Assembly (NCBI RefSeq): GCF_002927045.1
Contig: NZ_PRDW01000016.1
Location: 1 to 44,864 of the forward strand
Source of the DNA: Mycetohabitans endofungorum
GTDB taxonomy: Bacteria; Pseudomonadota; Gammaproteobacteria; Burkholderiales; Burkholderiaceae
Direction of reading: 5' to 3'
DNA: 44,864 bases
Shown: positions 19,001-30,098 of the stretch, piece by piece
Layout: each line of letters opens with the position of its first letter
Position numbering within the stretch: the stretch's first letter is position 1
Translations under genes and position numbers: made by a program
The notes under the pieces: model-generated
Database searches by the model: none
What the model saw: the letters and a program-made list of their open reading frames with translations, nothing else
What the model was told of the DNA's origin: nothing

Positions 19001-19415
19001 TGCCAGGCCGACCGCTCGTGATTACCTCGATGTGTGGCTGCGCCATCTGTGCTGGTGTGCCGCAAGTCCGCAAGCATCTCGTCAGACGCTGTGGATCGGC
19101 GACGATGAGCGCTTCGTGCTCACGACGCCACGGGAACCGCACGCGTACCTGGGCGAGTTGCTTGCGCTGTATCGGGCCGGGTTACGCGCACCGTTGCGTT
19201 TTTTTCCAAAAAGCGCCTGGTTACTCGTGTCGCAAAGCGAGTCTGCCGCCCGCAACGCGTGGTCGAACGAACGTACGGGCGGCGAGCTAGACGATCCGGC
19301 GATTCAGCTCGCGTTGCGCGGCACGCCGATGACACTGGACGACACCTTTGTCGCCATTGCCAGGACGGTGTTCGAACCGCTGCTCGCGCACCTGCAGCCG
19401 GCGGAGGACGCCTGA
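16011..19415 (+). CDS. recC: Exodeoxyribonuclease V subunit gamma (RecC)
   Basis: A 1134-residue protein, close to E. coli RecC (1122). RecC is the Chi-scanning subunit of RecBCD, the helicase-nuclease that processes double-strand breaks and degrades foreign linear DNA. It starts MLELFYSNRYETLAAALL, a typical RecC N terminus, and contains IVPNVAVRRRLELDYADRFG, FALPTMPPLHVQLLRELSRW, LSSLRGVPFRVVCVAGIDNG and DERNLFLDLMLAARDTVLLS, all characteristic of the inactive UvrD-like fold of RecC. The ATG at 16011 is preferred to an upstream in-frame start at 15939, which lacks homology. Its stop overlaps the recB start by one base (TGATG), so the two are translationally coupled. The gene diverges from the FUSC gene across a 274-bp gap. 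Confidence 0.95.
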   Translation: MLELFYSNRYETLAAALLGDLERIGGDLWRPQPIIVPNVAVRRRLELDYADRFGLCANVEFCYLAQWLWAQIARVDAIDVPRESPFAPERLVWRLYRLLAQRGTVRDGDGQAPLTRLDAYLAAADSAMMFDLARRIASVFDHYLTYRPHWLAQWLAGESIFAPRRQSDGAQRLAGATPIQRADEAWQAQLWRDVLNELAGGRDAGAGALERVSPPAYRFLSIASQLDLDDVARADWPAQVSVFALPTMPPLHVQLLRELSRWIDVRIYALNPCREYWFDIVTQRRADALDAAGQLDYQTVGHPLLAEWGRQTQAQLALLHEHTEGAVAGESSEFVEAPACSWLAVVQNAILSLEHPVSPSPPPARDGIEVHVCHSLTRQFEVLHDRLLAEFDADPSLTPADVLIAVPDLIAAAPIVDAVFGAVSPGDPRRIPYRVTGLPPSQANPLARTMLDWLALTERDVSASALVEWLRVDAIAARYDIDPVALDTVQRWLAHAGARRSFAPREQRDLDAPRARHTFADALTRLFLGYAMPDDALPVGDWLPVAASAGADAMLLGRLAQFVDELDAFALACATPHTVAQWRNVLLGALEQFFDARGPDADSLSGLRDALDALFVQIEAGAPHTPLPAAVLRTALLSVLDDPARGGVPSGAVTVSPLSSLRGVPFRVVCVAGIDNGMLPTLTRADEFDLMASFAQPGDRQRRDDERNLFLDLMLAARDTVLLSYTGRNICDNAELPPSALVTELLDHLASLKAGEGASLDEIALARRSFVTEHPLQPFALSYFTMQGPLLTYDADRAQVAAALADPTRRMEADAIPPFFGDALPPDMRETIELDELARFWRHPQRALLRERLGIVLHRAQAPLPDTEPYEFDYAGRDALAGRLLPLLVESSAYAERAHEIARAIPELPGGATGRAIHEREVVALSKLAEHIRGQVGTGLEPVEFSIRVAPRWPERLGSVSALLDRVPAWRGTVLLPTVLTGVLDGVTGNTLVLYRYARPTARDYLDVWLRHLCWCAASPQASRQTLWIGDDERFVLTTPREPHAYLGELLALYRAGLRAPLRFFPKSAWLLVSQSESAARNAWSNERTGGELDDPAIQLALRGTPMTLDDTFVAIARTVFEPLLAHLQPAEDA

Positions 19416-22400
19416 TGACTTCCGACGTGCTTGAACTCGACGTCTTCGCGTGCGCGCTCGATGGCGTGACGCAGATCGAGGCCTCCGCCGGCACCGGCAA
19501 GACTTGGAATATCTGTGCGCTCTATCTCCGTCTGTTGCTCGAAAAGGACTTACAAGCGGACCAGATCCTGGTCGTGACCTTTACGAAAGCGGCCACCGCG
19601 GAACTGCACGAGCGAATCCGAGCGCGCCTGATGCAGCTCGAGCAGGCGCTCACGCATGGCGCCGCGCTGGACGACCCGTTCGTGACCGGGCTAATCGGGC
19701 GGATCGTCGATGGCGAGGCGCCGGAAACGGCCACGCTGCGCGCGCTGAAACGGATCCGGCGCGCGTTGCATGGTTTCGATCAGGCCGCGATCCATACGAT
19801 TCATGCGTTTTGCCAACGTGCGCTGCAAGAAGCGCCGTTTGCGGCTGCGATGCCGTTCGCGCTCGAGACCGAAGCCGACGACACTGCGCTGCGCTTCGAT
19901 GTCGCCGCGCAGTTTTGGCGCGAGCGCGTCGAACCGGAAGCGGCGCGCACGCCGGGATTCGCGCACTGGCTCGTTTCGCAAGGCGCCGGGCCCGCGGTGC
20001 TACAGGCGCTGCTCGCGCAACGTCTAAAAAAGCCGTTGGCCGAACTCGTATGGACCGACCCAGCGTGTGATGCGACGGTTGACACGACGATCGATCATTT
20101 TGGCCGCGCCGGCAACTTATGGCGCGAAGAGCGAGAGCAGATCGCGCAGCGGCTCGTCAACTGTGCCACCCAGTTGAACAAGCGCACGCACAAGCCGTCT
20201 CAGGTGCAAGCCGCGCTGGCGGCGTGGGAGCGCTTTTTTGTGCGCGGCGACCGCTATGCGCCGATTCCGAAGGACGCGCTGAAGTTGACTTCGTCCTCAC
20301 TGACCGCTGCCACCAAGGCCAAATGCCAGCCGCCGGCACACCCGTTCTTCGACTGCGCGGATGCGTTGGTTGCTGCGTTCCGTAAAGAGCAGGCGATGCA
20401 TCTGCGTCGTTGGTTCGCGCTGGTGCGCGAGTGGCTGCGTGTTGGGCCGCCGGGCGTTGCCGAACGCAAGCGCACCGCGCGGGTCATGTCGTTTGGTGAC
20501 CTGCTAGCCAATTTGCATCATGCGCTGCATGCGCACCGTTGGCTTGCCGATGCGTTGCGTGAGCGCTATCCCGCAGCGCTGATCGATGAATTCCAGGACA
20601 CGGATCCACTGCAGTTCGCCATTTTTAACCAGATTTTTGCGCCGAATGGCCCTTTGTTTCTCGTTGGCGACCCGAAGCAGGCGATTTACAGTTTTCGCGC
20701 TGCCGATTTGCACACGTACCTGGACGCGCGTGCTCATGCCAGCGCCCGCTACACGTTGGCCGTCAATCAACGGTCCGATCCCGCGCTGATCGCTGCGTGC
20801 AACCGCTTGTTCGGTGCCAACCCGCGCGCTTTTGTGCTCGACGGACTCGACTATCACCCGGTGCGCGCCGGCATGAGGACGCGACCGACATTTGCCGACC
20901 GGCACGATCCGCTCGGCGCAACCGATGGCAGTGGGGCGGCTCTGAGAGTATGGTGGCTGCCAGACCACGCGCCGCTGAGCAAGCGGGATGCCGAGCGCGC
21001 AGCCGCCGAGGCGTGTGCGGCAGAGGTCGCACGGCTCATGCGCGACGCGCGAGCAGGCGATGCGACGATCGGCGCCGAGCCGCTCGCCCCGGCCAATATC
21101 GCCGTGCTCGTGCAGACGCATCGGCAGGGTATGTTGATGAAACGGGTATTGCGCGGATGGGGTATAGGCAGCGTGGAACTTGCTCAAGCCTCGGTGTTCG
21201 CGTCGATCGACGCGGAACAATTCGAACGCGTCTTGCTGGCAATCGACACGCCGGGTGACTTGCGACGCTTGCGGGCGGCATTGGCCACGGACTGGATTGG
21301 CTTGGACGCGGCGGCATTGTGGGTCATCGAGCAAGGTGAACCAGCCGCTGCCGCGGCTGGCCGATGCGAGCCGGTGCCATCGGACCTGGATTCGGCATCG
21401 TGGGTGGAGCGGTTTGCGGGCTATCGGTTGCTTTGGCACGAGCGCGGCTTTGCGCCGATGTGGCGCATCGTGATGCGCGAACTGTGCATTGCGCAGCGCC
21501 TGGCGAGTGCAGACGACGGTGAACGCCGGCTGACCGACGTGAATCACCTGGCCGAACTGATTCAGGCTCGTGACAGCGAACACCCTGGTATCGCGCCAAC
21601 CCTGTGCTGGCTGCGCGCGCAACGCGCGGATCCCGGCATCGGCGACGAGACGCAATTGCGGCTCGAATCAGACCGGGACCTGGTCCAGATTGTGACGGTC
21701 CACAAGTCCAAGGGACTCGAATACCCCGTGGTGTTCTGCCCGTTCCTGACCAACGGTGCATTGCGTGCAGGGCCCCCGTCCACTGCATTGTCGGTGGCGC
21801 GCGAGTACCATCGTGATGATGGACTTGCCGTGCTGCATTTTGGCTGCGACGGCGACGACGCGCAGCGCATCGATCGAGGCGTGATGCGTGAACAGGCGGC
21901 CGAGCGTGCACGCCTGATCTATGTTGCGCTCACGCGTGCAGTGTATCGGTGCTATCTCGTTGCGGGGATCTACACGAGCGGCGCCCATGCATCGACGAAG
22001 GAGGCGCGCCAAAGTGTGCTGAACTGGCTCGTTGCTGGTGGGTCGTCGCATTTCGACGCATGGTTGGATGAACCCCCTGAAGCTGCCGCGTTGGCGGCAT
22101 GCTGGCGCGCGTTGCCGGGTGACGAGGATGGCATCGCCGTTGTGCCGCTGCCGACCGTGGCCCGGCGTGATCCGTTGCCTCCACCCGATGCATCGCACGT
22201 AGATGTGCGCCCACGCGTGCCGGCGCGCCGTCTCTTCGATGCCTGGCGGACCGCGAGTTTCAGCTCGCTCGCCTCGGCGAGACAGCGGCCATTACCGGGT
22301 ATCGACGATGTGTTGCACGCGCGACCCGATCACGACGACGATGTCGCTCAGGTCGATGCACAGGCGATTGCATCAGAGCCTGAACCGATGCCGGACAGCG

Positions 22401-23149
22401 CGTTGACCGGGCTGCGTGACGACGACATCCTGCGTTTTCCCCGGGGGCCGGCCGCAGGCGACTGTCTGCACCGGCTGCTGGAGCTTGCCGATCTGCGCGA
22501 TCCTTCCAGCTGGCCGACTGCCATCGCGCGGGCGCTGACCGAGCAGCCGGTGAATTCGCGCGAATTGAGCACGGAACGGCTCAGTGCCATGATGATGCGC
22601 CTGTTGCGGGATCTTGCGCATACTCCGCTCGAAGCGGACTTCATGCTCGGCGAGCTGGATCCGTCGCGTCGGTTGACCGAGCTCGAATTTGTCTTCCCGG
22701 TTGCGTCGCTCGACATGCGCCGGCTTGCGACAATGCTTGAGGAGCACGGCATCGCTGGCGTGGCTCTCGACGATGGCGTATTGCACGGCTATCTGAAGGG
22801 GTTCATCGATGCCGTGGTCGAGTTCCGCGGCCAATTCTGGATTATCGACTGGAAATCGAACTATCTCGGCAACTCGCCGCACGCGTATCGCGCGCACGCG
22901 CTATCGGCCGTGATGGACGCCCATGCATACCGGCTGCAGGCGTTGATCTACACGATTGCGCTGCACCGATATTTGCAGGCGCGACTGCCGGATTACGACT
23001 ATGACACCCATTTTGGCGCAAGCCTGTACCTATTCTTACGAGGCGTGCGTCCGGATTGGCCTGGTGCCGGCATCGAACGATTCAGGCCGACGCGCGCCGT
23101 CGTCGAGGCGTTCGACTCACTGTTTTCAGCGGGAGGTGGCCATGCTTGA
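19415..23149 (+). CDS. recB: Exodeoxyribonuclease V subunit beta (RecB)
   Basis: A 1244-residue UvrD-type 3'-5' helicase fused to the RecBCD nuclease domain. Helicase motifs in order: Walker A EASAGTGKTWNICALYLR (about 25), VVTFTKAATAELHERIRARL, IHTIHAFCQRAL, AALIDEFQDTDPLQFAIFN (motif II), FLVGDPKQAIYSFRAADLHT (motif III), VTVHKSKGLEYPVVFCPFL (motif V) and RARLIYVALTRAVYRCY (motif VI). The C-terminal nuclease centre is seen as GFIDAVVEFRGQFWIIDWKS with the catalytic Asp-Asp-Lys arrangement, followed by YRLQALIYTIALHRYL. The start at 19415 is set by the TGATG overlap with recC. All motifs are intact, so the enzyme should be active. recD follows 44 bp downstream. Confidence 0.96.
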   Translation: MTSDVLELDVFACALDGVTQIEASAGTGKTWNICALYLRLLLEKDLQADQILVVTFTKAATAELHERIRARLMQLEQALTHGAALDDPFVTGLIGRIVDGEAPETATLRALKRIRRALHGFDQAAIHTIHAFCQRALQEAPFAAAMPFALETEADDTALRFDVAAQFWRERVEPEAARTPGFAHWLVSQGAGPAVLQALLAQRLKKPLAELVWTDPACDATVDTTIDHFGRAGNLWREEREQIAQRLVNCATQLNKRTHKPSQVQAALAAWERFFVRGDRYAPIPKDALKLTSSSLTAATKAKCQPPAHPFFDCADALVAAFRKEQAMHLRRWFALVREWLRVGPPGVAERKRTARVMSFGDLLANLHHALHAHRWLADALRERYPAALIDEFQDTDPLQFAIFNQIFAPNGPLFLVGDPKQAIYSFRAADLHTYLDARAHASARYTLAVNQRSDPALIAACNRLFGANPRAFVLDGLDYHPVRAGMRTRPTFADRHDPLGATDGSGAALRVWWLPDHAPLSKRDAERAAAEACAAEVARLMRDARAGDATIGAEPLAPANIAVLVQTHRQGMLMKRVLRGWGIGSVELAQASVFASIDAEQFERVLLAIDTPGDLRRLRAALATDWIGLDAAALWVIEQGEPAAAAAGRCEPVPSDLDSASWVERFAGYRLLWHERGFAPMWRIVMRELCIAQRLASADDGERRLTDVNHLAELIQARDSEHPGIAPTLCWLRAQRADPGIGDETQLRLESDRDLVQIVTVHKSKGLEYPVVFCPFLTNGALRAGPPSTALSVAREYHRDDGLAVLHFGCDGDDAQRIDRGVMREQAAERARLIYVALTRAVYRCYLVAGIYTSGAHASTKEARQSVLNWLVAGGSSHFDAWLDEPPEAAALAACWRALPGDEDGIAVVPLPTVARRDPLPPPDASHVDVRPRVPARRLFDAWRTASFSSLASARQRPLPGIDDVLHARPDHDDDVAQVDAQAIASEPEPMPDSALTGLRDDDILRFPRGPAAGDCLHRLLELADLRDPSSWPTAIARALTEQPVNSRELSTERLSAMMMRLLRDLAHTPLEADFMLGELDPSRRLTELEFVFPVASLDMRRLATMLEEHGIAGVALDDGVLHGYLKGFIDAVVEFRGQFWIIDWKSNYLGNSPHAYRAHALSAVMDAHAYRLQALIYTIALHRYLQARLPDYDYDTHFGASLYLFLRGVRPDWPGAGIERFRPTRAVVEAFDSLFSAGGGHA

Positions 23150-23193
23150 TTTCAGTGGGCGCGGACCATGCTCGGCTTCGGTGGAGGGCAGTG

Positions 23194-25461
23194 ATGACTG
23201 ACATCATGCTGGCTCAGGGGTTCTCGCGCCGGATCGGCGCGCTTGCGCAGCGCTTGGGGGCAGCCGCCAGCGATGCACGCGTCGCTGCGGCCGCCGCCGC
23301 AATGGTCAGCGCGGCGACTGCGAACGGACATGTCTGCATCGAGCTGGCAGCGCTCGCGCGGCAACTCGGGCAGCCGCCCGACACAGTCCGCGCGTCACTG
23401 CTTGCAAGCGGCGTTGCCACGTGCATCGATGACGACGAGCCGGCGCCCCGTTTGCCGCTGGTGATCGACACCGATGACCGACTCTATCTCGCACGCTATT
23501 ACGAATTCGAGCGTGGGCTTGCCAATGCACTGAGCGCACGCGCACAGGCGGAATTTGACGATGTGTCGTCCGATGACGCGCAGCGGTGGCGTAACGTACT
23601 GTCCCGCTATTTCGGCGAGGCGAACGGCAGCGGCCTCGACTGGCAGCGCGTCGCGGCGGCTGTCGCCTTGTCCGGGCAGCTGACGATTGTTAGTGGTGGG
23701 CCGGGCACGGGTAAGACGACCACGGTCGTCGGCGTGCTGGCCTGTTTGCTCGATGCCAAGCCGGACTTGCGCATCGCGCTGGCGGCGCCTACCGGTAAGG
23801 CGGCACAGCGCATGCTGGAGGCATTGGCGTCCCGCACCGACCGGTTGGCTCACAATATCGCCGCCAGGCTGCCGACCGCATCGTATACGCTGCATCGGTT
23901 GCTGGGCAGCACACCGGACAGGGGCTTTCGCCACCATCGGCGTAATCCTTTGCCGTACGATGTTATCGTCGTCGACGAGGCTTCGATGATCGACGTCGCG
24001 TTGGCAAGCCGGTTGGTGGACGCCGTTGCACCGCGTGCTCGGTTGATCCTGCTGGGTGACAAGGACCAATTGGCCGCGGTCGACGCGGGAGCGGTGTTCG
24101 CCGAACTGAGTGCGCATCTGTGCTATGTCGGCCAGCGCGCCGAGCGCATCGCGCAGGCGCTTGGCTGTACGGCCAACACATTGCGCAACGCGCTTGCCGG
24201 GTATGTTCGCGGCGGCCTGCCCCAACGCGAACACACTGATCTGTTACCGGACGGGGCGAGTTATCGTGCGTTGTTCGATACGCTTGGCGTGTCGGCCGAT
24301 AAACAAAACCCATTGGATCGGCGGACTGCGATACTGGATCCCGGTATCGCGGACGTGCCGCCCATTGCATTGCCTTCCGGTGACTCGCGGTGTTTCCTGC
24401 CGACGCAGGCTGTTGCCCCGATGCAGCCTGCTACCCAGGCCCGGACTGCTACCCCGGCGCAGCTTGCCGCATCCGCGCCGCCTGACACGCCGACGCCGCC
24501 CTCGGCGCCTGCACAGCGCGATCTGTTCGCCGACGACAATCCGGCGGATGGGGCGGGTATTATCGAGCCAGCGCCGAAAGACACGGCGCGCGCGGCCGAC
24601 GGTGCACAGCCCGCCGCGCTCGCCAATTGCGTCGTGTGGTTGCAGACCAACTATCGGTTCGGTCTTGACTCTCCGATTGGACAGCTGTCCAGTGCAATCC
24701 GCGACGGTTCGCCTGCGGACGCGCTCGGCGTACTCGAGACGGCAGACGATCGCGCGCCCGCATACTTCATCAATGATAGCGGACCGGCACTCGGACACAC
24801 GGCACGCGAATATATCGCGCGGGGTTTCGCACGCTATGCCGATCTGCTGGCTGGGATGTTGCAGCGGCGCGAGCCGCAGGCCGGTGCGCTGTTCGACGCG
24901 CTCAACGCATTCCGTGTGCTGTGCGCGGTTCGCGCCGGCCCACACGGCGTCGATGCGTTGAACGAGTGGGTCAGTGCTGAACTGCGTCGGGTCGCCCGCT
25001 TGCCGCTCGCGTCGGCCGCCCGGTGGTTTGCCGGCCGTCCGGTCATCGTCACGCGCAACGACTATGCGCTCGGCCTGTTCAATGGCGACATCGGCATCGC
25101 GCTGCCGGCTGGCGATGGCGCGCTGCGGGTGGTCTTCGAACAGGGTGCTGAACAGCGCCGGAGTGTGTCGCCCGCGATGCTGCCGTCGCACGATACGGCA
25201 TTCGCGCTCACGGTCCACAAGTCACAGGGTTCGGAATTCGAACGGGCTGCGTTGGTGTTGCCGCCTACGTTCAGCCGGGCTTTGTCGCGGGAGTTGATTT
25301 ACACGGCTGTGACCCGTGCGCGGGCTCAAATCGCGATTATCGGCACGCATGCGGTGCTGGCACAGTCCATTGGCACGCCGACCCGCCGCGATACCGGACT
25401 GTCGGCGCGGTTACGGTACGCGGCGGCGCGTGCACAGCGCGAAACCGCCTCGTCACGGTAA
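23194..25461 (+). CDS. recD: Exodeoxyribonuclease V subunit alpha (RecD)
   Basis: A 755-residue superfamily-1 5'-3' helicase, longer than E. coli RecD (608). Motifs: Walker A IVSGGPGTGKTTTVVGVLA (about 167-185), RIALAAPTGKAAQRMLEAL, VIVVDEASMIDVALASRLVD (motif II), LILLGDKDQLAAVDAGAVFA (motif III), FALTVHKSQGSEFERAALVL (motif V) and RELIYTAVTRARAQIAIIG (motif VI). The extra length is largely a proline/alanine/threonine-rich linker at about residues 410-475 between motif III and the 1B/2B part. The ATG at 23194 follows a GGAGGG site. An in-frame upstream extension overlaps recB and lacks homology. With recC and recB it completes the RecBCD operon. Confidence 0.95.
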   Translation: MTDIMLAQGFSRRIGALAQRLGAAASDARVAAAAAAMVSAATANGHVCIELAALARQLGQPPDTVRASLLASGVATCIDDDEPAPRLPLVIDTDDRLYLARYYEFERGLANALSARAQAEFDDVSSDDAQRWRNVLSRYFGEANGSGLDWQRVAAAVALSGQLTIVSGGPGTGKTTTVVGVLACLLDAKPDLRIALAAPTGKAAQRMLEALASRTDRLAHNIAARLPTASYTLHRLLGSTPDRGFRHHRRNPLPYDVIVVDEASMIDVALASRLVDAVAPRARLILLGDKDQLAAVDAGAVFAELSAHLCYVGQRAERIAQALGCTANTLRNALAGYVRGGLPQREHTDLLPDGASYRALFDTLGVSADKQNPLDRRTAILDPGIADVPPIALPSGDSRCFLPTQAVAPMQPATQARTATPAQLAASAPPDTPTPPSAPAQRDLFADDNPADGAGIIEPAPKDTARAADGAQPAALANCVVWLQTNYRFGLDSPIGQLSSAIRDGSPADALGVLETADDRAPAYFINDSGPALGHTAREYIARGFARYADLLAGMLQRREPQAGALFDALNAFRVLCAVRAGPHGVDALNEWVSAELRRVARLPLASAARWFAGRPVIVTRNDYALGLFNGDIGIALPAGDGALRVVFEQGAEQRRSVSPAMLPSHDTAFALTVHKSQGSEFERAALVLPPTFSRALSRELIYTAVTRARAQIAIIGTHAVLAQSIGTPTRRDTGLSARLRYAAARAQRETASSR

Positions 25462-25480
25462 AGTCGTGAGCCTGTCGAAC

Positions 25481-25882
25481 CTAGTCGGTCACTGGCCGTC
25501 TGCCGGCCTTGATTTGGCCACGACGCGCCTTCTTGTCGAGCCTGCGCATCCGCGACGCCAGCGTCGGCCGGGTTGCCCGGCGGGGCCGACGGGGGAGACT
25601 GGCGCGTTCGATCAGCTCGTGCAGGCGTGCGAGTGCCTCGGCACGGTTCAACTCCTGTGTCCGATAGGACTGCGCCTTGATGACGATGACCCCGTCGCGC
25701 GTAATGCGATTATCGTTCAGCGCGAGCAAGCGCATCTTGACAATCTCGGGCAGCGACGAAGAGCGAATCGAAAACCGTAAGTGGATCGCACTGGATACCT
25801 TATTGACGTTTTGCCCACCTGCGCCTTGCGCTCGCACTGCCGTCATGGTGATTTCGTGGTCGGGAACGATGAGCTTGTGCAT
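25481..25882 (-). CDS. arfB: Alternative ribosome-rescue factor / peptidyl-tRNA hydrolase ArfB (YaeJ)
   Basis: A 133-residue release-factor-like protein. It contains the class-I release-factor signature [20 protein letters not shown] with the catalytic GGQ at about residues 21-23, followed by a basic C-terminal tail ([19 protein letters not shown]) that in ArfB enters the empty mRNA channel of stalled ribosomes. It hydrolyses peptidyl-tRNA on non-stop ribosomes. Its size matches E. coli YaeJ (140). It is encoded convergently with recD, 19 bp apart. The short distance to the upstream EAL remnant shows that its old promoter region may have been rearranged. Confidence 0.93.
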   Translation of the reverse strand: MHKLIVPDHEITMTAVRAQGAGGQNVNKVSSAIHLRFSIRSSSLPEIVKMRLLALNDNRITRDGVIVIKAQSYRTQELNRAEALARLHELIERASLPRRPRRATRPTLASRMRRLDKKARRGQIKAGRRPVTD

Positions 25883-25886
25883 GGTT

Positions 25887-26109
25887 CAGTGTCTGCCCGT
25901 ACCGGCCAGTTCAGCCGATATAGCATCATGGATGCTGGTCCGGATCGCCCGCACCAGTAACACGTCCAAGGTGATTTCGTCGGCGCCGACGTTGCAGCGC
26001 ACCAGGGCCTCATAGCCGATGATACGCGTATGCGTAATCGACATGACCGGCTGGAATACTGGGCGCAGCTTGCCGTATTGAGCGGCCCAGTGGCAAGCCA
26101 GCGCCAGGC
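25887..26109 (-). pseudogene. Fragment of an EAL-domain (cyclic-di-GMP phosphodiesterase) gene
   Basis: In the minus frame that ends at the TGA at 25887-25889, the translation runs RLALACHWAAQYGKLRPVF, then QPVMSITHTRIIGYEALVRC, then a short unrelated-looking tail ending in LAGTGRH. The FQPV-x(8)-GYEALVR pattern is the start of an EAL domain (usual form YQPI...G-EAL-R). A functional domain needs about 240 residues and several acidic metal ligands; here only the first 25 or so remain. It sits between the EamA gene (ending at 26111) and arfB. I read it as a deletion relic; no start codon with a ribosome-binding site is evident. Confidence 0.7.
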
Positions 26110-26110
26110 G

Positions 26111-27031
26111 TTACGATTCCTGCATGCGTAACCGCTTGATGAGGCCGGCGGCAAGCGCGGTGCCGATCAGCACGACCCCGCATCCCTCGATCATCCGCAT
26201 CGACACGGATTCCGCGAGGAACAGCGCGCCCCACAAAATACCGAACACCGGTATCACGAACGTTACCGTCATTGCGCGGGCCGGCCCGGCCGTGGCCAGC
26301 AAATGGAAGTAGAGCCTGTATGCGATACCCGTGCACGCGACACCGAGCGCCAGCACCGCGAGCCACGCATGCGTCGAGACCGGGGCGGCAGGCCAGCGCC
26401 ACGCGGCCAGCGGTAACAAGGCGATGGACGCGCCGACCATGCTGCCGCACGCCACGGTCAACGAGTCCACCCCGGACAGATATTGTTTGGTGTAGTTCGC
26501 CGCCACGCCGTATAGGGCCGTGGCACCGAGTGCCGCGCCCGCAGCGAGCGTGGTGGCAGCCGCCGGTACCGGCGTGCCGCTTGCGCCTACCGGTGCCGTA
26601 ATCTGATCCCAGACCAGCAATACCACGCCCGCAAAGCCGAGCGCGAGCCCGGTGGTGCGCATGCCGCTGAGCCGGTCACCGAGCCAAACGAATGCGACCA
26701 GGGCGCCCCACAATGGCGTCGTCGCGTTAATCACCGAAGTCAATCCGGCCGACAACGTGAGTTCGGCGTAAGCAAACAAGCAAAATGGCGCGGCCGAATT
26801 CAATATGCCAACGACGAACAATGGCCACCATTTGCGGCGCGCGTCATACCACGCGCTGGCTAATCCCTTTTGTGCCACTAGCAGCGTGACCAGGAACACC
26901 GCGCCGATCGAGACGCGTAGTGCCATCAGCGGTGCGACGCCGAATTCGGCCACCCCGATCCGAATGAACAGAAACGAGGCACCCCATAGTGCGGCAAGCA
27001 CAAGCAAATTGAGAAGGTTACGGGCTGTCAT
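26111..27031 (-). CDS. EamA/DMT-family transporter
   Basis: A 306-residue inner-membrane exporter of the drug/metabolite transporter superfamily, with two EamA repeats and about ten helices. It begins LLNLLVLAALWGASFLFIRI, the classic first helix with WGASF. Other markers are TSVINATTPLWGALVAFVWL at the end of the first repeat and FVIPVFGILWGALFLAESVS in the second. EamA proteins export amino acids or small metabolites; the substrate cannot be read from sequence. The start at 27031 (MTARNLLNLL) fits the family. The gene abuts the EAL-domain remnant downstream. Confidence 0.93.
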   Translation of the reverse strand: MTARNLLNLLVLAALWGASFLFIRIGVAEFGVAPLMALRVSIGAVFLVTLLVAQKGLASAWYDARRKWWPLFVVGILNSAAPFCLFAYAELTLSAGLTSVINATTPLWGALVAFVWLGDRLSGMRTTGLALGFAGVVLLVWDQITAPVGASGTPVPAAATTLAAGAALGATALYGVAANYTKQYLSGVDSLTVACGSMVGASIALLPLAAWRWPAAPVSTHAWLAVLALGVACTGIAYRLYFHLLATAGPARAMTVTFVIPVFGILWGALFLAESVSMRMIEGCGVVLIGTALAAGLIKRLRMQES

Positions 27032-27235
27032 AGGCAGGATCAGAAAGAACGCCTATCACTCTAAGCCATGGCGGCCGCGCTGGGAATGGCGCTCCAATCG
27101 TTATTGCGGCACTTCGCTTATGGCTGAGTGGTTTTGCCCTGGGGCGAGGCAATGGATCCGCGTGGCCCGTAGCGTGGAGAAGGGTGCGGCCAGCCTGTGC
27201 GATCGTGGCGTGGTCGAATGTCGCGCGACGAAGCC

Positions 27236-27448
27236 TTACTTGCCGACCTGGTTGCCGATGATGCCGCCGACGGCTGCGCCGCCCAGCGTCGACAGTGCGT
27301 TGCCGCCGATTGCCGCGCCGGCGACGCCGCCCACGCCCGCGCCGATCGTGGTGTTGCGCTGGCGCGTGGTCATTCCGTCGCACGCCGCCAGGCTCGTCAG
27401 CAGTGCGGCGACGAGCGCCGCGGCGCCGATACGCTTGACCGAATTCAT
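27236..27448 (-). CDS. Glycine-zipper 2TM lipoprotein (OsmB/SlyB-like)
   Basis: A 70-residue protein with a lipoprotein signal peptide: basic start MNSVKRIG, hydrophobic core ALVAALLTSL and lipobox AACD, giving a mature protein beginning at Cys23. It is followed by a glycine-zipper segment (TTIGAGVGGVAGAAIGG and GGAAVGGIIGNQVGK) that forms two short packed helices. Such proteins sit in the outer membrane or periplasm and are often induced by osmotic or envelope stress; the exact role here is unknown. A GAGGAG ribosome-binding site lies about 10 bases before the ATG. It follows thiC on the same strand with a 115-bp gap. Confidence 0.9.
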   Translation of the reverse strand: MNSVKRIGAAALVAALLTSLAACDGMTTRQRNTTIGAGVGGVAGAAIGGNALSTLGGAAVGGIIGNQVGK

Positions 27449-27563
27449 GATCGTGACTCCTCGTTGTGTTGATTGCCGACCTGATTCGATAGTATGCGAT
27501 CGATACGTTTCAAGACGTTACGGCTTTGTAGGCGATTCGTCGCTTTTGTAAGCAAATTTTGCT

Positions 27564-30098
<2,535 letters not shown>

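Noticed and set aside
20504-21655. A 383-residue frame opposite recB
   Set aside because: Antisense shadow of a gene with a complete set of helicase motifs.
24244-25218. A 324-residue frame opposite recD
   Set aside because: Arginine-rich antisense frame; recD motifs V and VI lie on the plus strand there.
27018-27383. A minus-strand frame overlapping the glycine-zipper gene
   Set aside because: Its sequence is Arg/His-rich shadow of the lipoprotein gene and the region beside it.
27532-27547. GCGA-TTCG-TCGC followed by TTTT, which looks like a small terminator hairpin
   Set aside because: It points along the plus strand, where no gene precedes it; both neighbouring genes are on the minus strand.
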